From: an uncultured Acetatifactor sp.
GTDB taxonomy: Bacteria > Bacillota > Clostridia > Lachnospirales > Lachnospiraceae
Assembly (NCBI GenBank): GCA_947625475.1
Contig: CANQOL010000015.1
Span: 1-64,000, forward strand
Direction of reading: 5' to 3'
Length of the DNA stretch: 64,000 bases
The stretch's first letter is position 1. Every line of letters begins with the position of its first letter. The position numbers and the translations under genes are program-made. Under the pieces are notes generated by a model. That model had not been told where the DNA came from and made no database searches. It saw nothing but the letters and a program-made list of their open reading frames with translations. Positions 26,542-35,877 of the stretch are shown piece by piece.

Positions 26542-28632
26542 TTATACCTGTGCCACATCCTTCATGGAGAAGCTCATCCTGCCCATCTTGTCCTTGCCAA
26601 GGCAGACCACCGTCACCTTGTCGCCCAGGGTGAGCACATCCTCCACACGGTTGATCCTCTGCTTTGCGATCTTGGAAATGTGGACCATACCCTCCTTGCC
26701 GGGGGCGAACTCCACAAAAGCGCCGAACTCCTTGATGCTCACCACCCTGCCCTTGAAAATCTGGCCGGCCTCGAAGTCCGTGGTGATGATCTTGACCATC
26801 TCCACAGCCTTGTCCATCATCTCGGGATCGGTTCCGCAGATGGATACCTTTCCGTCGTCGGTGATATCGATCTTCACGCCGGTACGGGCGATGATCTCGT
26901 TGATGGTCTTGCCTCTCTGGCCCACCACATCCCCGATCTTCTCGGGATCGATCTGGACAGAGACAATCTTGGGAGCGTAAGGCCCCACCTCGGGACGGGG
27001 CTCGGAGATCACAGGCTTCATGCAGTTGTCCATAATATACAGACGGGCCTCCCGGCAGCGGGCGATAGCCCCCTCCACAATAGGTCTGGTGAGGCCGTGG
27101 ATCTTGATATCCATCTGGATGGCGGTGATGCCCTCGGTGGTGCCGGTCACCTTGAAATCCATATCCCCGAAGAAGTCCTCCAAGCCCTGGATATCCGTGA
27201 GCAGCACGAAATCGTCGTCCGTCTCCCCGGTCACCAGGCCGCAGGAGATGCCGGCCACCATCTTCTTGATGGGCACGCCTGCCGCCATCAGCGCCATACA
27301 GGAGGCACAGGTGGAAGCCATAGAGGTGGAGCCGTTGGACTCGAAGGTCTCGGACACGCTGCGGATGGCATAGGGGAACTCTTCATCGTTCGGCAGCACA
27401 GGGAGCAGGGCTCTCTCCGCCAGGGCGCCGTGGCCGATCTCTCTTCTTCCCGGTCCTCTGGAGGGCTTGGTCTCACCCACAGAGTAGGAGGGGAAGTTAT
27501 AGTGGTGCATATATCTCTTGCTGACCTCGTTCTCGTCCAGCCCATCCAGTCTCTGCTGCTCGGACAGAGGCGCCAGGGTGACCACATTGCAGATCTGGGT
27601 CTGTCCTCTGGTGAACATGGCGGAGCCATGCACTCTGGGGATCAGGTCTACCTCCGCGGCCAGAGGGCGGATCTGGGTGATCTGCCGTCCGTCGGGACGC
27701 TTGTGGTCCTTCAGAATCATCTTGCGGACCGTCTTCTTCTCGTACTGATACACAGCCTCGCCCAGGATGGCAAGCCAGTCCTCCCTGTCGGCGAAAGCCT
27801 CCTCCAGGCGGGCGGTGATCACGCGGATATTCTCCTCCCTCACCTGCTTCTCATCGGTAAAGACCGCCGTCTCCATCTCATCGGGAGGCACGATCTTCTG
27901 GATTTCATCAAACATCTCCTGGGGTACGGCACAGCTGGTGTAGGTGTGCTTGGGCTTGCCCACCTCGGCCACGATCTTGTCAATGAACTCGATAATCGTC
28001 TGGTTCACGCCGTGGGCCAGATAGATGGCCTCGATCATCTTGGCCTCGGGAACCTCGTTGGCGCCGGCCTCGATCATGATCACCTTCTCCCGGGTGGATG
28101 CCACGGTCAGGTTCAGATCCCCGTGCTTCCACTGCTCCTGGGAGGGATTGATCACGAACTCACCGTCCACCAGGCCCACCTGGGTCATGGCGCAGGGGCC
28201 GTCAAAGGGGATGTCGGAGATACTGGTGGCGATAGCGGCCCCCAACATAGCCACCAGCTCAGGGCGGCAGGCGGGATCCACGCTCATCACCATATTGTTC
28301 AGGGTCACATCGTTGCGGTAATCCTTGGGAAACAGAGGGCGCATGGGCCGGTCAATGACGCGGCTGGTCAGCACAGCGTTCTCGCTTGCCTTGCCCTCTC
28401 TCTTGTTGAAGCCCCCGGGGATCTTGCCCACGGAATACAGCTTCTCTTCAAATTCCACGCTCAGGGGAAAGAAATCGATACCCTCCCTGGGCTTCTCAGA
28501 GGCGGTCGCGGTGCTGAGCACCGTGGTCTCGCCGTAGTGCATAAATGCACAGCCGTTTGCCTGTTTGCCGACTCTGTTGATATCCACCGTGAGGGTGCGG
28601 CCGGCCAGTTCCATCGTATAACTGTTGTACAT
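26542..28632 (-). CDS. pnp: Polyribonucleotide nucleotidyltransferase (PNPase)
   Basis: A 696-residue enzyme from an ATG at 28632 with an AGGAGGAGCT ribosome-binding site; an upstream in-frame start is less likely. Two RNase PH domains (about 1-210 and 310-540) are joined by the alpha-helical linker. KH and S1 domains sit at the C-terminus (GKTINEIIARTGVKIDI; GRVVSIKEFGAFVEF). It degrades RNA 3' to 5' with phosphate. It follows rpsO, the classical order, with a strong stem between them. Confidence 0.97.
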   Translation of the reverse strand: MYNSYTMELAGRTLTVDINRVGKQANGCAFMHYGETTVLSTATASEKPREGIDFFPLSVEFEEKLYSVGKIPGGFNKREGKASENAVLTSRVIDRPMRPLFPKDYRNDVTLNNMVMSVDPACRPELVAMLGAAIATSISDIPFDGPCAMTQVGLVDGEFVINPSQEQWKHGDLNLTVASTREKVIMIEAGANEVPEAKMIEAIYLAHGVNQTIIEFIDKIVAEVGKPKHTYTSCAVPQEMFDEIQKIVPPDEMETAVFTDEKQVREENIRVITARLEEAFADREDWLAILGEAVYQYEKKTVRKMILKDHKRPDGRQITQIRPLAAEVDLIPRVHGSAMFTRGQTQICNVVTLAPLSEQQRLDGLDENEVSKRYMHHYNFPSYSVGETKPSRGPGRREIGHGALAERALLPVLPNDEEFPYAIRSVSETFESNGSTSMASTCASCMALMAAGVPIKKMVAGISCGLVTGETDDDFVLLTDIQGLEDFFGDMDFKVTGTTEGITAIQMDIKIHGLTRPIVEGAIARCREARLYIMDNCMKPVISEPRPEVGPYAPKIVSVQIDPEKIGDVVGQRGKTINEIIARTGVKIDITDDGKVSICGTDPEMMDKAVEMVKIITTDFEAGQIFKGRVVSIKEFGAFVEFAPGKEGMVHISKIAKQRINRVEDVLTLGDKVTVVCLGKDKMGRMSFSMKDVAQV

Positions 28633-28654
28633 AGCTCCTCCTATCATAATATGT

Positions 28655-28694
28655 AAGGCGGAGAAGCCAATTATTCCTGACATTCCTCCGCCTT
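28655..28694 (-). promoter_or_regulatory. Stem-loop between rpsO and pnp
   Basis: AAGGCGGAG and CTCCGCCTT form a perfect 9-bp stem with a 22-base loop, ending 22 bases upstream of the pnp start. In enterobacteria an RNase III-cleaved stem at this place mediates pnp autoregulation. The position is similar; function here is inferred. A weak terminator is the alternative, but no T-run follows. Confidence 0.55.
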
Positions 28695-28704
28695 CTCATT
28701 GTAC

Positions 28705-28971
28705 TTACTTTCTGATACCCAGTTTTTCGATCAGCTCACGATATCTGTCGATATCCTTGCTCTTTAAATAGTCCAGCAGGCCGCGCCTCTTACCTACCAT
28801 CTTCAGCAGGCCCCGGCGGGAATGATGATCCTTGGGGTTGTCCTTCAGATGCTCGGTAAGCTCCTGGATCCTGGCGCTCAAAACCGCGATCTGCACCTCC
28901 GGCGAACCGGTGTCGCCTTCGGATCTGGCGTACTCGTTGATAATGGCTGTCTTCTTTTCCTTGGAAATCAT
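28705..28971 (-). CDS. rpsO: 30S ribosomal protein S15
   Basis: An 88-residue protein of exact S15 length. [18 protein letters not shown] near the N-terminus and [21 protein letters not shown] in the middle are invariant signatures of rRNA binding to helices 20-22. AGAAGGAGG precedes the start. It is transcribed with pnp downstream. Confidence 0.98.
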   Translation of the reverse strand: MISKEKKTAIINEYARSEGDTGSPEVQIAVLSARIQELTEHLKDNPKDHHSRRGLLKMVGKRRGLLDYLKSKDIDRYRELIEKLGIRK

Positions 28972-29058
28972 ATCTGTATCCTCCTTCTGTTTCGATCACC
29001 GGATACTAAGACCGGGTCGGAGTATCCCAGATCTGAGCATCGGCTAACATACTGTTTT

Positions 29059-29087
29059 AGTTTAGCACATATTATGGAAATTGTAAA
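29059..29087 (-). promoter_or_regulatory. Promoter of rpsO-pnp
   Basis: TTTACA (29087-29082), a 17-bp spacer and TAAACT (29064-29059) on the minus strand. This leaves an 80-base leader before rpsO that could hold an S15-responsive structure. Confidence 0.6.
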
Positions 29088-29158
29088 CTGTTTTTTTAAA
29101 CATCTGCCAAGCTGTCTGCCAGGCTGCCGCCAAGGCTATCGCCAAGGGCCCCCTCTTC

Positions 29159-30217
29159 TCAATCCCGCAGGATCCTGACGCATTTCACCGGCGTCCGGTA
29201 ATTGTACTTGCTGATCTTGATCCCCGTCTTGCGGTTGCTGGCGTGGATCACCTGCCCGCCGCCGATATACAGGGCCACATGATTGATATATTCCTTGCTG
29301 CTGCCGTAAAACACCAGATCCCCGGGCTTTAACTCCGAGGCGCTGATCTTGGTGCCCTCGTTGGCCTGGGCCCTGGAGGAATGGCTCAGTTTCACGCCGA
29401 ATTTCTTAAACACGCTGAGCACAAAGCCGGAGCAGTCCGCCCCCTTGGTCAGGCTGGTGCCTCCCCACACATAGGGGTTGCCCACAAACTGCTTGGCGTA
29501 CTCGCACAGATCCACCCGCACATTGGAGACGCCCTGGCCGTAGAGAAGCTCCGTCATGGTGACGGCCGTGTCCAGCTTGGACTCCAGTTCGGCGTAATCG
29601 GCGGACACATAGCCCTCGTCCCCGTCGATGCTCACCTTATACCAGCCATCCAGGGATTCCACGTACTCCAGCTCCTCCCCCTTGGGCACCTGCGTCAGAA
29701 TGGTGCTCTCCGTGTTGGCCTCATCCCTGACCCGCAGTCCGTCCGTGTTCACCACTACCACCTCACGGACCAGGCCGTTGGCCCGCAGCTTGGCGTCCGG
29801 CCCCGTCAGCAGATACTCCGTACTCACGTAGCCGTCCACCTCCCCGGACTGGATATGGGCCCAGCCGATATCGTCGTAGCGCTCCAGGACCTCGCAGGCC
29901 GCATCCTTGGGCAGCTTTCCCACCAGCTTCCCCGAGGTGTCCGCCGCCGCCCGGATATTCAGATTGCCCGACTCCACGTCGGCAATCCCCAGGTTGGTAT
30001 AGCCCCAGGATGCGCCCTGTGCCTCCTGGGCCATGGCAATATATTCCTCCTGGGTCAGCTCCGTCCCGATCAGGGAGGCCACTCCTGCCTGGCTCAGCAC
30101 GTCCTTTGCCAGATTCCCCTCCGCCGCCAGAGCCGGCACCGGCTCCGCCAGCAGACAAAGCGCCAGACCAAGTCCCAGGATCCTGTATCCCCCGCTCCTG
30201 CTTCTTCCTCTCGTCAT
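29159..30217 (-). CDS. Secreted SH3b-SH3b-NlpC/P60 cell-wall endopeptidase
   Basis: About 352 residues from an ATG at 30217 with a perfect GGAGG site; an upstream in-frame ATG at 30244 is possible. A signal peptide ends near PALAAEG. Two bacterial SH3 domains follow (GNLNIRAAADTSGKL and DGLRVRDEANTESTI). The C-terminal NlpC/P60 domain has the catalytic Cys in GADCSGF, a His in HVALYIGGG and a third residue in VIHASN. It should cleave the D-Glu-diamino-acid bond in peptidoglycan stems. A consensus promoter and a WalR-like box lie about 210-270 bp upstream. Confidence 0.92.
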   Translation of the reverse strand: MTRGRSRSGGYRILGLGLALCLLAEPVPALAAEGNLAKDVLSQAGVASLIGTELTQEEYIAMAQEAQGASWGYTNLGIADVESGNLNIRAAADTSGKLVGKLPKDAACEVLERYDDIGWAHIQSGEVDGYVSTEYLLTGPDAKLRANGLVREVVVVNTDGLRVRDEANTESTILTQVPKGEELEYVESLDGWYKVSIDGDEGYVSADYAELESKLDTAVTMTELLYGQGVSNVRVDLCEYAKQFVGNPYVWGGTSLTKGADCSGFVLSVFKKFGVKLSHSSRAQANEGTKISASELKPGDLVFYGSSKEYINHVALYIGGGQVIHASNRKTGIKISKYNYRTPVKCVRILRD

Positions 30218-30242
30218 TTCTGCCTCCGTCTTTCGCATTCCC

Positions 30243-30358
30243 ATTTTTCCGTTCCCGTTTTTTCCGTTCCTGTTTTTTCCGTTCCTATTTTTCTGCTTCC
30301 GTCCCGCTTCCGTTTTTCCGCTTCCGTCCGCGCCCGTTTTCCGCTTCCGTCCGCGCCG
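30243..30358. repeat. Degenerate purine/pyrimidine tandem repeat in the leader of the NlpC/P60 gene
   Basis: Imperfect units of 12-16 bp built on TTTTTCCGTTCC, then CGCTTCCGTCC, repeat about eight times. On the transcript strand they are GGAACGGAAAAA-type, rich in sequences that resemble ribosome-binding sites. They occupy much of the 5' leader. Confidence 0.75.
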
Positions 30359-30423
30359 GGAGCGCCTTCCCCCGCCGTCCTCTTCCCGAAATATTTCCGT
30401 TTCTTTCTTATCTTTAACCTGTG

Positions 30424-30440
30424 ATTACAATTTTATTACA
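30424..30440 (-). promoter_or_regulatory. WalR (YycF)-like binding box
   Basis: On the minus strand TGTAAT-AAAAT-TGTAAT exactly fits the published WalR pattern TGTWAH-N5-TGTWAH. It lies just downstream of the expected start point of the NlpC/P60 transcript, a position more typical of repression. WalRK itself is not in the window. Confidence 0.55.
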
Positions 30441-30458
30441 AATTTGTTAACTGTTTTC

Positions 30459-30487
30459 ATTATAGTACCCCCTCTATATCCTGTCAA
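30459..30487 (-). promoter_or_regulatory. Consensus sigma-A promoter of the NlpC/P60 gene
   Basis: Perfect TTGACA (30487-30482), a 17-bp spacer and perfect TATAAT (30464-30459) on the minus strand. The predicted leader is about 235 bases. Confidence 0.85.
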
Positions 30488-30671
30488 CCACTTCCTTGCG
30501 GATATAAATCTTAATTTTTTTTAATCCGACGTGTCCGCAAAAGGCATATGGAATCTTTCCCTCAAAAAGGGCATAACAAAAGCCCGGAAAGATATCCCTC
30601 CGAGCTTTTGGCCTGCCGGTTTTCTTTTCACAAGGGACCCTGATTGCCAGACAGCGTATGTCTTTGTGTTT

Positions 30672-30923
30672 TCAGATCTTTCCCTGCTCCCTGAGCCGCA
30701 GAGCCGCCCTGGCCTCCTTCTCACTGATGCCGGCCACCGCCCGGGCATCCTCCGGGGCCATGTGCATCGCTATGGCCCGCAGGTAGCAGAGCTGCTTTTC
30801 TTCTCTTTTGCCCTGCTCAATACCATCCTCCACTAACTCCCGCAATGCCGTACACATATCGTAACCCTCTCCTTCCTGATATTTCTCTTTGTTTTTCTCA
30901 AAATTCTTCATCCCCATCAGCAC
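30672..30923 (-). pseudogene. C-terminal remnant resembling Rpn/PD-(D/E)XK transposase-type proteins
   Basis: An 83-residue open frame rich in Glu, Lys and Arg, with MCTALRELVEDGIEQGKREE, a pattern seen near the ends of Rpn-family recombination-promoting nucleases. The frame stays open upstream to a TAG at 31052-31050 but no nuclease domain is present. It is probably the tail of a decayed gene. Family assignment rests on the charged tail only. Confidence 0.4.
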
Positions 30924-31135
30924 GCTGGCCGTCTCCCCGTCCAGATAATCCTTTTCCGGGCAGGAATGCCATGGGATAGATGCCTCTGCATTTCTGCCGC
31001 TTTTTTGTCTGATCTCCGTTGAAATCGGCAGAAGCGCCAGCGATAACCGCTACAAACAACAGATGAATCAATAGATGGAACCGTTATCAAAAACAAACCG
31101 GAATGCAACGCGAAAGGCTGGCAGGGCTCCCCCCC

Positions 31136-32773
31136 TTATACCGCCTTTTCCTCCTGATCCGTGATGGCGAAGGCGATGTTCACCGCGTGGTCCGCCACCC
31201 TCTCCAGACCGGAAACGATGTCCGAGTAGATCATGCCCGCCTCAGGGGTGCACTGTCCTCTGGAGAGCCGGTCCACATGGAGCTGCTGGAGGCGCTTTTC
31301 CTTGGCGTCGATCTGGTCCTCCAGGTCATGCACTTCCTTCAAATGGGTCTCGTCGCTCCTGCTGAAGATGTCGATGGCGTACTGGATAATCCGGTTGACC
31401 ATATCCAGCATCTCCCCCAGCTCCCGCTGGGCCTCCCGGCTGAAGGAGCACCCTGTCTCGATGCGTACCCTGGCCGCGTCCGCCACATTCTCCGCGTGGT
31501 CCCCGATCCGCTCGATATCGTTCACCACATGGAACAGGGCTCCCAGGCTGTTCAGATCCTCGATGGGCAGGGTGGTCTGGTTGATCTTGACCAGGTAGGC
31601 GGTGATGGCCCGGCTCAGGAAGTTGATATTCTTCTCCACCTCATAGACCTCCGCAATGTCCTCCTGGTCCAGGGTAATCAGGGCGTTCATGGCCCGGTTT
31701 AAATTTTCGCTGGAAAGAGACGCCATGCGCTCTAACTCCTGCATCACCTCCACCACCGCGGTGGCGGGATTGAAGACCACCTTCTCCCCGATATATTTCA
31801 GCTGATAGCTCTCCCGGTAATTGATCTTCTTGTCCTCCCCGGGCACACACAGCACCGCCAGCTTTACAATCCACTTGGAGAAGGGGAACAGCACGATCAC
31901 CTGGAAGATCTTGATGATGGTGTGGGCGTTGGCCACAAACCGGCCGTTGTCCGCCGATACGGAGGAAATGGCGGCCACCACCGGATCCATGGCAAACAGC
32001 AGGATCCCGTACATGAGCAGGGTGCCGATCACATTGAACCAGAAATGGATCAGGGCCGCCCGCTTGGCGTCCTTCTTGCCGGAGAGGGAGGCCAGCAGGG
32101 CCGTGGTGCAGGCGCCGATATTGCAGCCCAGGATGATGTAGAGGGTGATGGGCAGCTCCAAAAGCCCCTGGGAGGCCAGAAGCAGCACAATGCTGACGGT
32201 CACGGAGGAGCTCTGGATAATGGAGGTCAGCACCGTCCCCACCACCGTGGCCAGCACGGGATTTCGCAGGGAGGAAAGCAGCCCCACCACCTGAGGGACC
32301 TCCCGCATGCCCGCCATGGCCTGGGACATGGCCTGGAGGCCCTCAAACAAAATGCCGAAGCCGATAATGACCTCGGCCAGCTGTTTGGTTTTCTGCTTTT
32401 TGGAAAACATGACGATGAGGACACCCGCCAGCAGAATGACGGGGGCGGCCTCCGAGAGATTGAAGGATACCAGCTGGGAGGTGACGGTGGTGCCGATGTT
32501 GGCGCCGAAGATCACGCCCGCCGCCTGATACAGATTCATCAGGCCGGAGTTCACGAAGCTGACCACCATGACGGTACAGGCGGAGGAGGACTGGATGATG
32601 CCGGTAAAAACCACACCTACGATCATCCCCAGGAAGCGGTTGGTGGTACAGATCTCCAGAATCCGCCTCAGCTTGGCTCCCGCCACCTTCTCTATGGAAT
32701 CGCTCATGAGCCTCATGCCGAACAAAAACAGGCCGAGGCCCCCCGCCAGCGCCAGCAATATACCTATGTCCAT
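31136..32773 (-). CDS. Na/Pi cotransporter (NptA family) with PhoU-like C-terminal domain
   Basis: A 545-residue membrane protein. The N-terminal half (about 1-310) has the repeated QSSS signature of Na/Pi-II carriers (IIQSSSACTV near residue 60 and IIQSSSVTVS near 185). The C-terminal half (about 335-540) is a helical PhoU domain with acidic repeats such as IERIGDHAENVAD and LERVADHAVNIA. It imports phosphate with sodium. It is flanked by a 100-bp gap from ribF. Confidence 0.93.
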   Translation of the reverse strand: MDIGILLALAGGLGLFLFGMRLMSDSIEKVAGAKLRRILEICTTNRFLGMIVGVVFTGIIQSSSACTVMVVSFVNSGLMNLYQAAGVIFGANIGTTVTSQLVSFNLSEAAPVILLAGVLIVMFSKKQKTKQLAEVIIGFGILFEGLQAMSQAMAGMREVPQVVGLLSSLRNPVLATVVGTVLTSIIQSSSVTVSIVLLLASQGLLELPITLYIILGCNIGACTTALLASLSGKKDAKRAALIHFWFNVIGTLLMYGILLFAMDPVVAAISSVSADNGRFVANAHTIIKIFQVIVLFPFSKWIVKLAVLCVPGEDKKINYRESYQLKYIGEKVVFNPATAVVEVMQELERMASLSSENLNRAMNALITLDQEDIAEVYEVEKNINFLSRAITAYLVKINQTTLPIEDLNSLGALFHVVNDIERIGDHAENVADAARVRIETGCSFSREAQRELGEMLDMVNRIIQYAIDIFSRSDETHLKEVHDLEDQIDAKEKRLQQLHVDRLSRGQCTPEAGMIYSDIVSGLERVADHAVNIAFAITDQEEKAV

Positions 32774-32873
32774 GTGATTGTCCCTTCATTTGTGGTAAAA
32801 CAAGTCCAAACCCTATTTTACCGGAAACGAAGGAAAGTTACAACAGGTTTTTTCTTCCCGGTCAAAAAATCCT

Positions 32874-33782
32874 TCAGCCCCAGGCGGCGGCCCTGTCCCG
32901 CTCCAGCTGGGCGCGAAGGGCCTCCAGATTCTCAAAGCGTCTCTCGGGGCGGAGAAATTCCAGCAGCCCCACCGCGGCTTCCTCCCCGTAGGCCTCCCGG
33001 TCAAACTCATAGAGATAGCTCTCCACAACCGCCCCGGAGTCCTCGACGACGGTGGGCCGGCAGCCCACATTGCTGACAGCCCGGTAGCTCCTGCCTCCCA
33101 GCATCACCCGGGAGCGGTACACCCCCCGGGGCGGGAGCAGCTTGGAGGGAGGGGGCACCAGGTTCACGGTGGGCATCCCCAGCTCTCTCCCCAGGGCCCT
33201 GCCCCGCTCCACCCGGCCAAGGAAGGTGTAGGGCATGCCCAAGAGCCGCTCCGCCTGAGGCATACGGCCCGCCTCCACGCAGGAGCGCACGCCGGTGGAG
33301 CTTACCTCCCGGCCCTCCAGCCGGATTTTCTCGATGACGGTAACCCCGTAGCCCCCCTCCTGGGAAAGCTCCTTTAAAAGCTGTGCGTTCCCGGCTCCCC
33401 CCCGGCCGAAGGACACATCCTCCCCCGCCGCCACCCAGGCAGTGTACATGCGCCTGACCAAAATCTCCCGGATAAACTCCCGGGGCGGCGTAGCCGCCGT
33501 CCGTTCATTTAAGGGAAACTCCACCAAAATATCCACTCCCAGCTCCTGCAGAAGGGCCCTCTTCTCGTCCCTGGTGGTGAGCTCCCTGCCGTCCGTCAGG
33601 CCGAAAAAGGCCCCGGGAGAGGGGTCAAAGGTGAATACGCAGGCCGCCATGCCCTGCTGCTTTTTCGCCAATATTTCCTCCAGAAGCCTTCTGTGCCCTA
33701 TATGCAGCCCGTCAAATTTTCCTATGGCCACGGCGGTGGGTATATGCAGTTCAAAATCCAGTGTATTTGCAATGATCTCCAT
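32874..33782 (-). CDS. ribF: Bifunctional riboflavin kinase/FAD synthetase
   Basis: A 302-residue protein. The N-terminal adenylyltransferase has GKFDGLHIGHRRLL (residues about 22-35) and the SSTGVRSCVEAG segment. The C-terminal flavokinase has GRALGRELGMPTVNL and the Glu-containing VVESYLYEFD region. It converts riboflavin to FMN and FAD. It follows truB closely, as in the Bacillus nusA-infB locus. Confidence 0.95.
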   Translation of the reverse strand: MEIIANTLDFELHIPTAVAIGKFDGLHIGHRRLLEEILAKKQQGMAACVFTFDPSPGAFFGLTDGRELTTRDEKRALLQELGVDILVEFPLNERTAATPPREFIREILVRRMYTAWVAAGEDVSFGRGGAGNAQLLKELSQEGGYGVTVIEKIRLEGREVSSTGVRSCVEAGRMPQAERLLGMPYTFLGRVERGRALGRELGMPTVNLVPPPSKLLPPRGVYRSRVMLGGRSYRAVSNVGCRPTVVEDSGAVVESYLYEFDREAYGEEAAVGLLEFLRPERRFENLEALRAQLERDRAAAWG

Positions 33783-33810
33783 GCAGCTCTTTCACTTCCC
33801 GTCCATGCCC

Positions 33811-34749
33811 TTACAAAAACATCTTCACGGGCCGGTATTTTCCCTTCTCCCCCTGATAGGCGTAGACGCCGAAAAAGCGGCCGCCGCCGTAGACGCGCAC
33901 CCACTCTCCCTCCGGGTAAACCCTCTTCTCCTTAGTCTGCCCGGGGGCAAAGGGATTGCCGTTCTCCGGGAGCTTTAAGAATGCCTCATCCACAGTCAGG
34001 GCGGGGCAGTCCTCAAAGGCCCTCTCCAGGGGCCAGAGCTTTTCCTCTATGCGCCCCTGATCCCGCAGCTGCTCCAGCTGCGCCAGGGTCACCGCATCCT
34101 CCTTGACAAACCTGCCCGCCCGGGTCCGCTCCAGGCTCTGCATGATGCCGCCGCAGCCGAGCTTCTCCCCGATATCCGCACAGAGGGTGCGGATGTAGGT
34201 CCCCTTGGAGCAGACCACCCGGAACTTTAAAAGGGCCATATCCTCCCCCCACATAAAAACCGGCCGGGGAGGCTCTCCCCCCCGTCTGCAGTCCAGGATC
34301 TCCAGCTCATGAATGACCACCGGCCTGGCCTGGCGCTCCACCTCCCTGCCCTCTCTGGCAAGCTCGTACAGCTTCTTCCCCTCCACCTTCAGGGCGGAGT
34401 ACATGGGCGGGATCTGGCGGTACCCGCCCAGGAAGGAAAGGACGGCGTCCCGGATCTGTTCCCCGTCCGCCTCCACCCTTCTTCTCTCCCTCAGGGCCCC
34501 GAAGGCGTCCTGGGTATCTGTGGACACCCCAAGCAAAAGCTCCGCCACATACTCCTTGTCCGTGTCCGTGAGCATGTCGCAGAGCCGGGTCGCCCTGCCC
34601 AGGCAGACCGGCAGTACCCCCGTCGCCTCCGGATCCAGGGTCCCCGTGTGGCCGATCCTTCTCTGGCCGCAGATCCCCCGCATCTTCGCCACCACGTCGT
34701 GGGAGGTGAAGCCTCTCTCCTTATAGATATTGATGATCCCGTCGTACAT
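33811..34749 (-). CDS. truB: tRNA pseudouridine(55) synthase
   Basis: About 312 residues from an ATG at 34749 with a GGGAGG site. The catalytic motif GHTGTLDPEATGVLPV contains the nucleophilic Asp. KGTYIRTLCADIGEKLG and the C-terminal PUA-like region are present. It makes pseudouridine 55 in the T-loop of tRNAs. It lies 28 bp upstream of ribF. Confidence 0.96.
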   Translation of the reverse strand: MYDGIINIYKERGFTSHDVVAKMRGICGQRRIGHTGTLDPEATGVLPVCLGRATRLCDMLTDTDKEYVAELLLGVSTDTQDAFGALRERRRVEADGEQIRDAVLSFLGGYRQIPPMYSALKVEGKKLYELAREGREVERQARPVVIHELEILDCRRGGEPPRPVFMWGEDMALLKFRVVCSKGTYIRTLCADIGEKLGCGGIMQSLERTRAGRFVKEDAVTLAQLEQLRDQGRIEEKLWPLERAFEDCPALTVDEAFLKLPENGNPFAPGQTKEKRVYPEGEWVRVYGGGRFFGVYAYQGEKGKYRPVKMFL

Positions 34750-34790
34750 GCCGACCTCCCTGTCCTCTCCGGCGGGGCGCACACGGCTGC

Positions 34791-35744
34791 CTATTTTTCG
34801 GCGCGCAGCTGCTCCTCGATGTGCAGAGAGAGATTGTTCACGCAGTCGTGGAAGGTACCGCTCATGGTACAGCCCGCCGCCCGCATATGACCGCCGCCGC
34901 CAAAATAGGAGGCCACCTTCGCCACATCCACCAGCTCGTCGGAGCGCATGCTGACCTTGTACTCCAAAAGCCCCGTCTGGTACATAAAGACGGCGCAGTG
35001 TATGCCCTTGATATTGCGCAGATGGTTCACAATGCCGTCCAGATCCTTGCTCCCCACATGGTAAAATTCCATCATCTTCTGATCCACACAGCTGACGATG
35101 CAGCGCCCGTCCATAAAGCGCATGCTCTCGATCAGGGCCCTGCCCAGGATCTGGGTCTGATAGTATGTCCTCTGGAAGAAGGTTTCCTCGATCAGCCGCG
35201 GGAAGTCGAAGCCGTACCGGATCAGCTCCGCTCCCGCCTCCATGGTCTTCGGCGATGTGTTGGAATACTGGAATACACCGCTGTCATGGATGATGCCGGT
35301 ATAGAGAGCCATCGCCAGGTCCCTGTCCAGATACTCCTTCTCCATCAGATCGTAGAGCAGCTCGCAGGTGGAGCTGGCCTCGGGCTCTATGTAATTGACC
35401 TGGGCACAGCCCTGGTTGCTGATATGATGGTCTATGTTGACCGTCTTTTTCGCCCCGTCAAAATATTTTTCTCCCCCTCCGAGCCTCCCCTTGTCACAGT
35501 CCAGGGCAAAGAACACGTCGAAGGGCTCCCGGGCTCCAAAACCGCTGTCGATCCCCTCAAAGCCCTTCAGCCCGGCAAAGATATCGGCAGGCTTCTCCAG
35601 GAACACCTTCACCTCCGCCCGGGGCAGCGCCTTTGTCAGATACTGCTGCAGGGCAAGACAGGCTCCCACACAGTCCCCGTCCGGCCTGACATGGCCCCCG
35701 ATTCCGATCCGCTCCGCCCCTTCACATTCCCGCAGGATATTCAT
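34791..35744 (-). CDS. nrnA: DHH/DHHA1 bifunctional oligoribonuclease and PAP phosphatase (NrnA type)
   Basis: About 317 residues from an ATG at 35744 with GGGAGGTG. Conserved DHH-family motifs are HVRPDGDCVGACLAL, FALDCD, NIDHHISNQG and IIHDSGVFQYSNT, with the glycine-rich SYFGGGGHMRAAG of the DHHA1 domain. It degrades nano-RNAs and dephosphorylates 3'-phosphoadenosine 5'-phosphate; some relatives act on c-di-AMP breakdown products. It is placed between rbfA and truB, as in many Firmicutes. Confidence 0.92.
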   Translation of the reverse strand: MNILRECEGAERIGIGGHVRPDGDCVGACLALQQYLTKALPRAEVKVFLEKPADIFAGLKGFEGIDSGFGAREPFDVFFALDCDKGRLGGGEKYFDGAKKTVNIDHHISNQGCAQVNYIEPEASSTCELLYDLMEKEYLDRDLAMALYTGIIHDSGVFQYSNTSPKTMEAGAELIRYGFDFPRLIEETFFQRTYYQTQILGRALIESMRFMDGRCIVSCVDQKMMEFYHVGSKDLDGIVNHLRNIKGIHCAVFMYQTGLLEYKVSMRSDELVDVAKVASYFGGGGHMRAAGCTMSGTFHDCVNNLSLHIEEQLRAEK

Positions 35745-35877
35745 TCGATACACACCTCCCTGCCCGCCAGCGCGGGCATCTAAACAAGCGCCTTTCCATG
35801 GCAAAACGGCTGCCTCGCAGGAAGCGGGATAGCCCTTCTCTCTACTGCTTTATTGTGCCTTTGCCGCCGCGCCGGGC

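Larger units (their letters stand above)
30245..30671. other. Gene-free 427-bp region upstream of the NlpC/P60 gene
   Basis: It holds the leader repeat, a WalR-like box, a consensus sigma-A promoter reading left, and an AT-rich stretch around 30510. No gene was recognised. Confidence 0.6.

Noticed and set aside
26086-28656. 856-codon plus-strand frame antisense to pnp
   Set aside because: It is a GC-rich shadow of pnp, which has full domain conservation. The His/Gly/Leu-rich product matches nothing.
28705-30217. ydaO-type c-di-AMP riboswitch upstream of the NlpC/P60 gene
   Set aside because: The leader is mostly simple repeats. The conserved ydaO core was not recognisable by eye.
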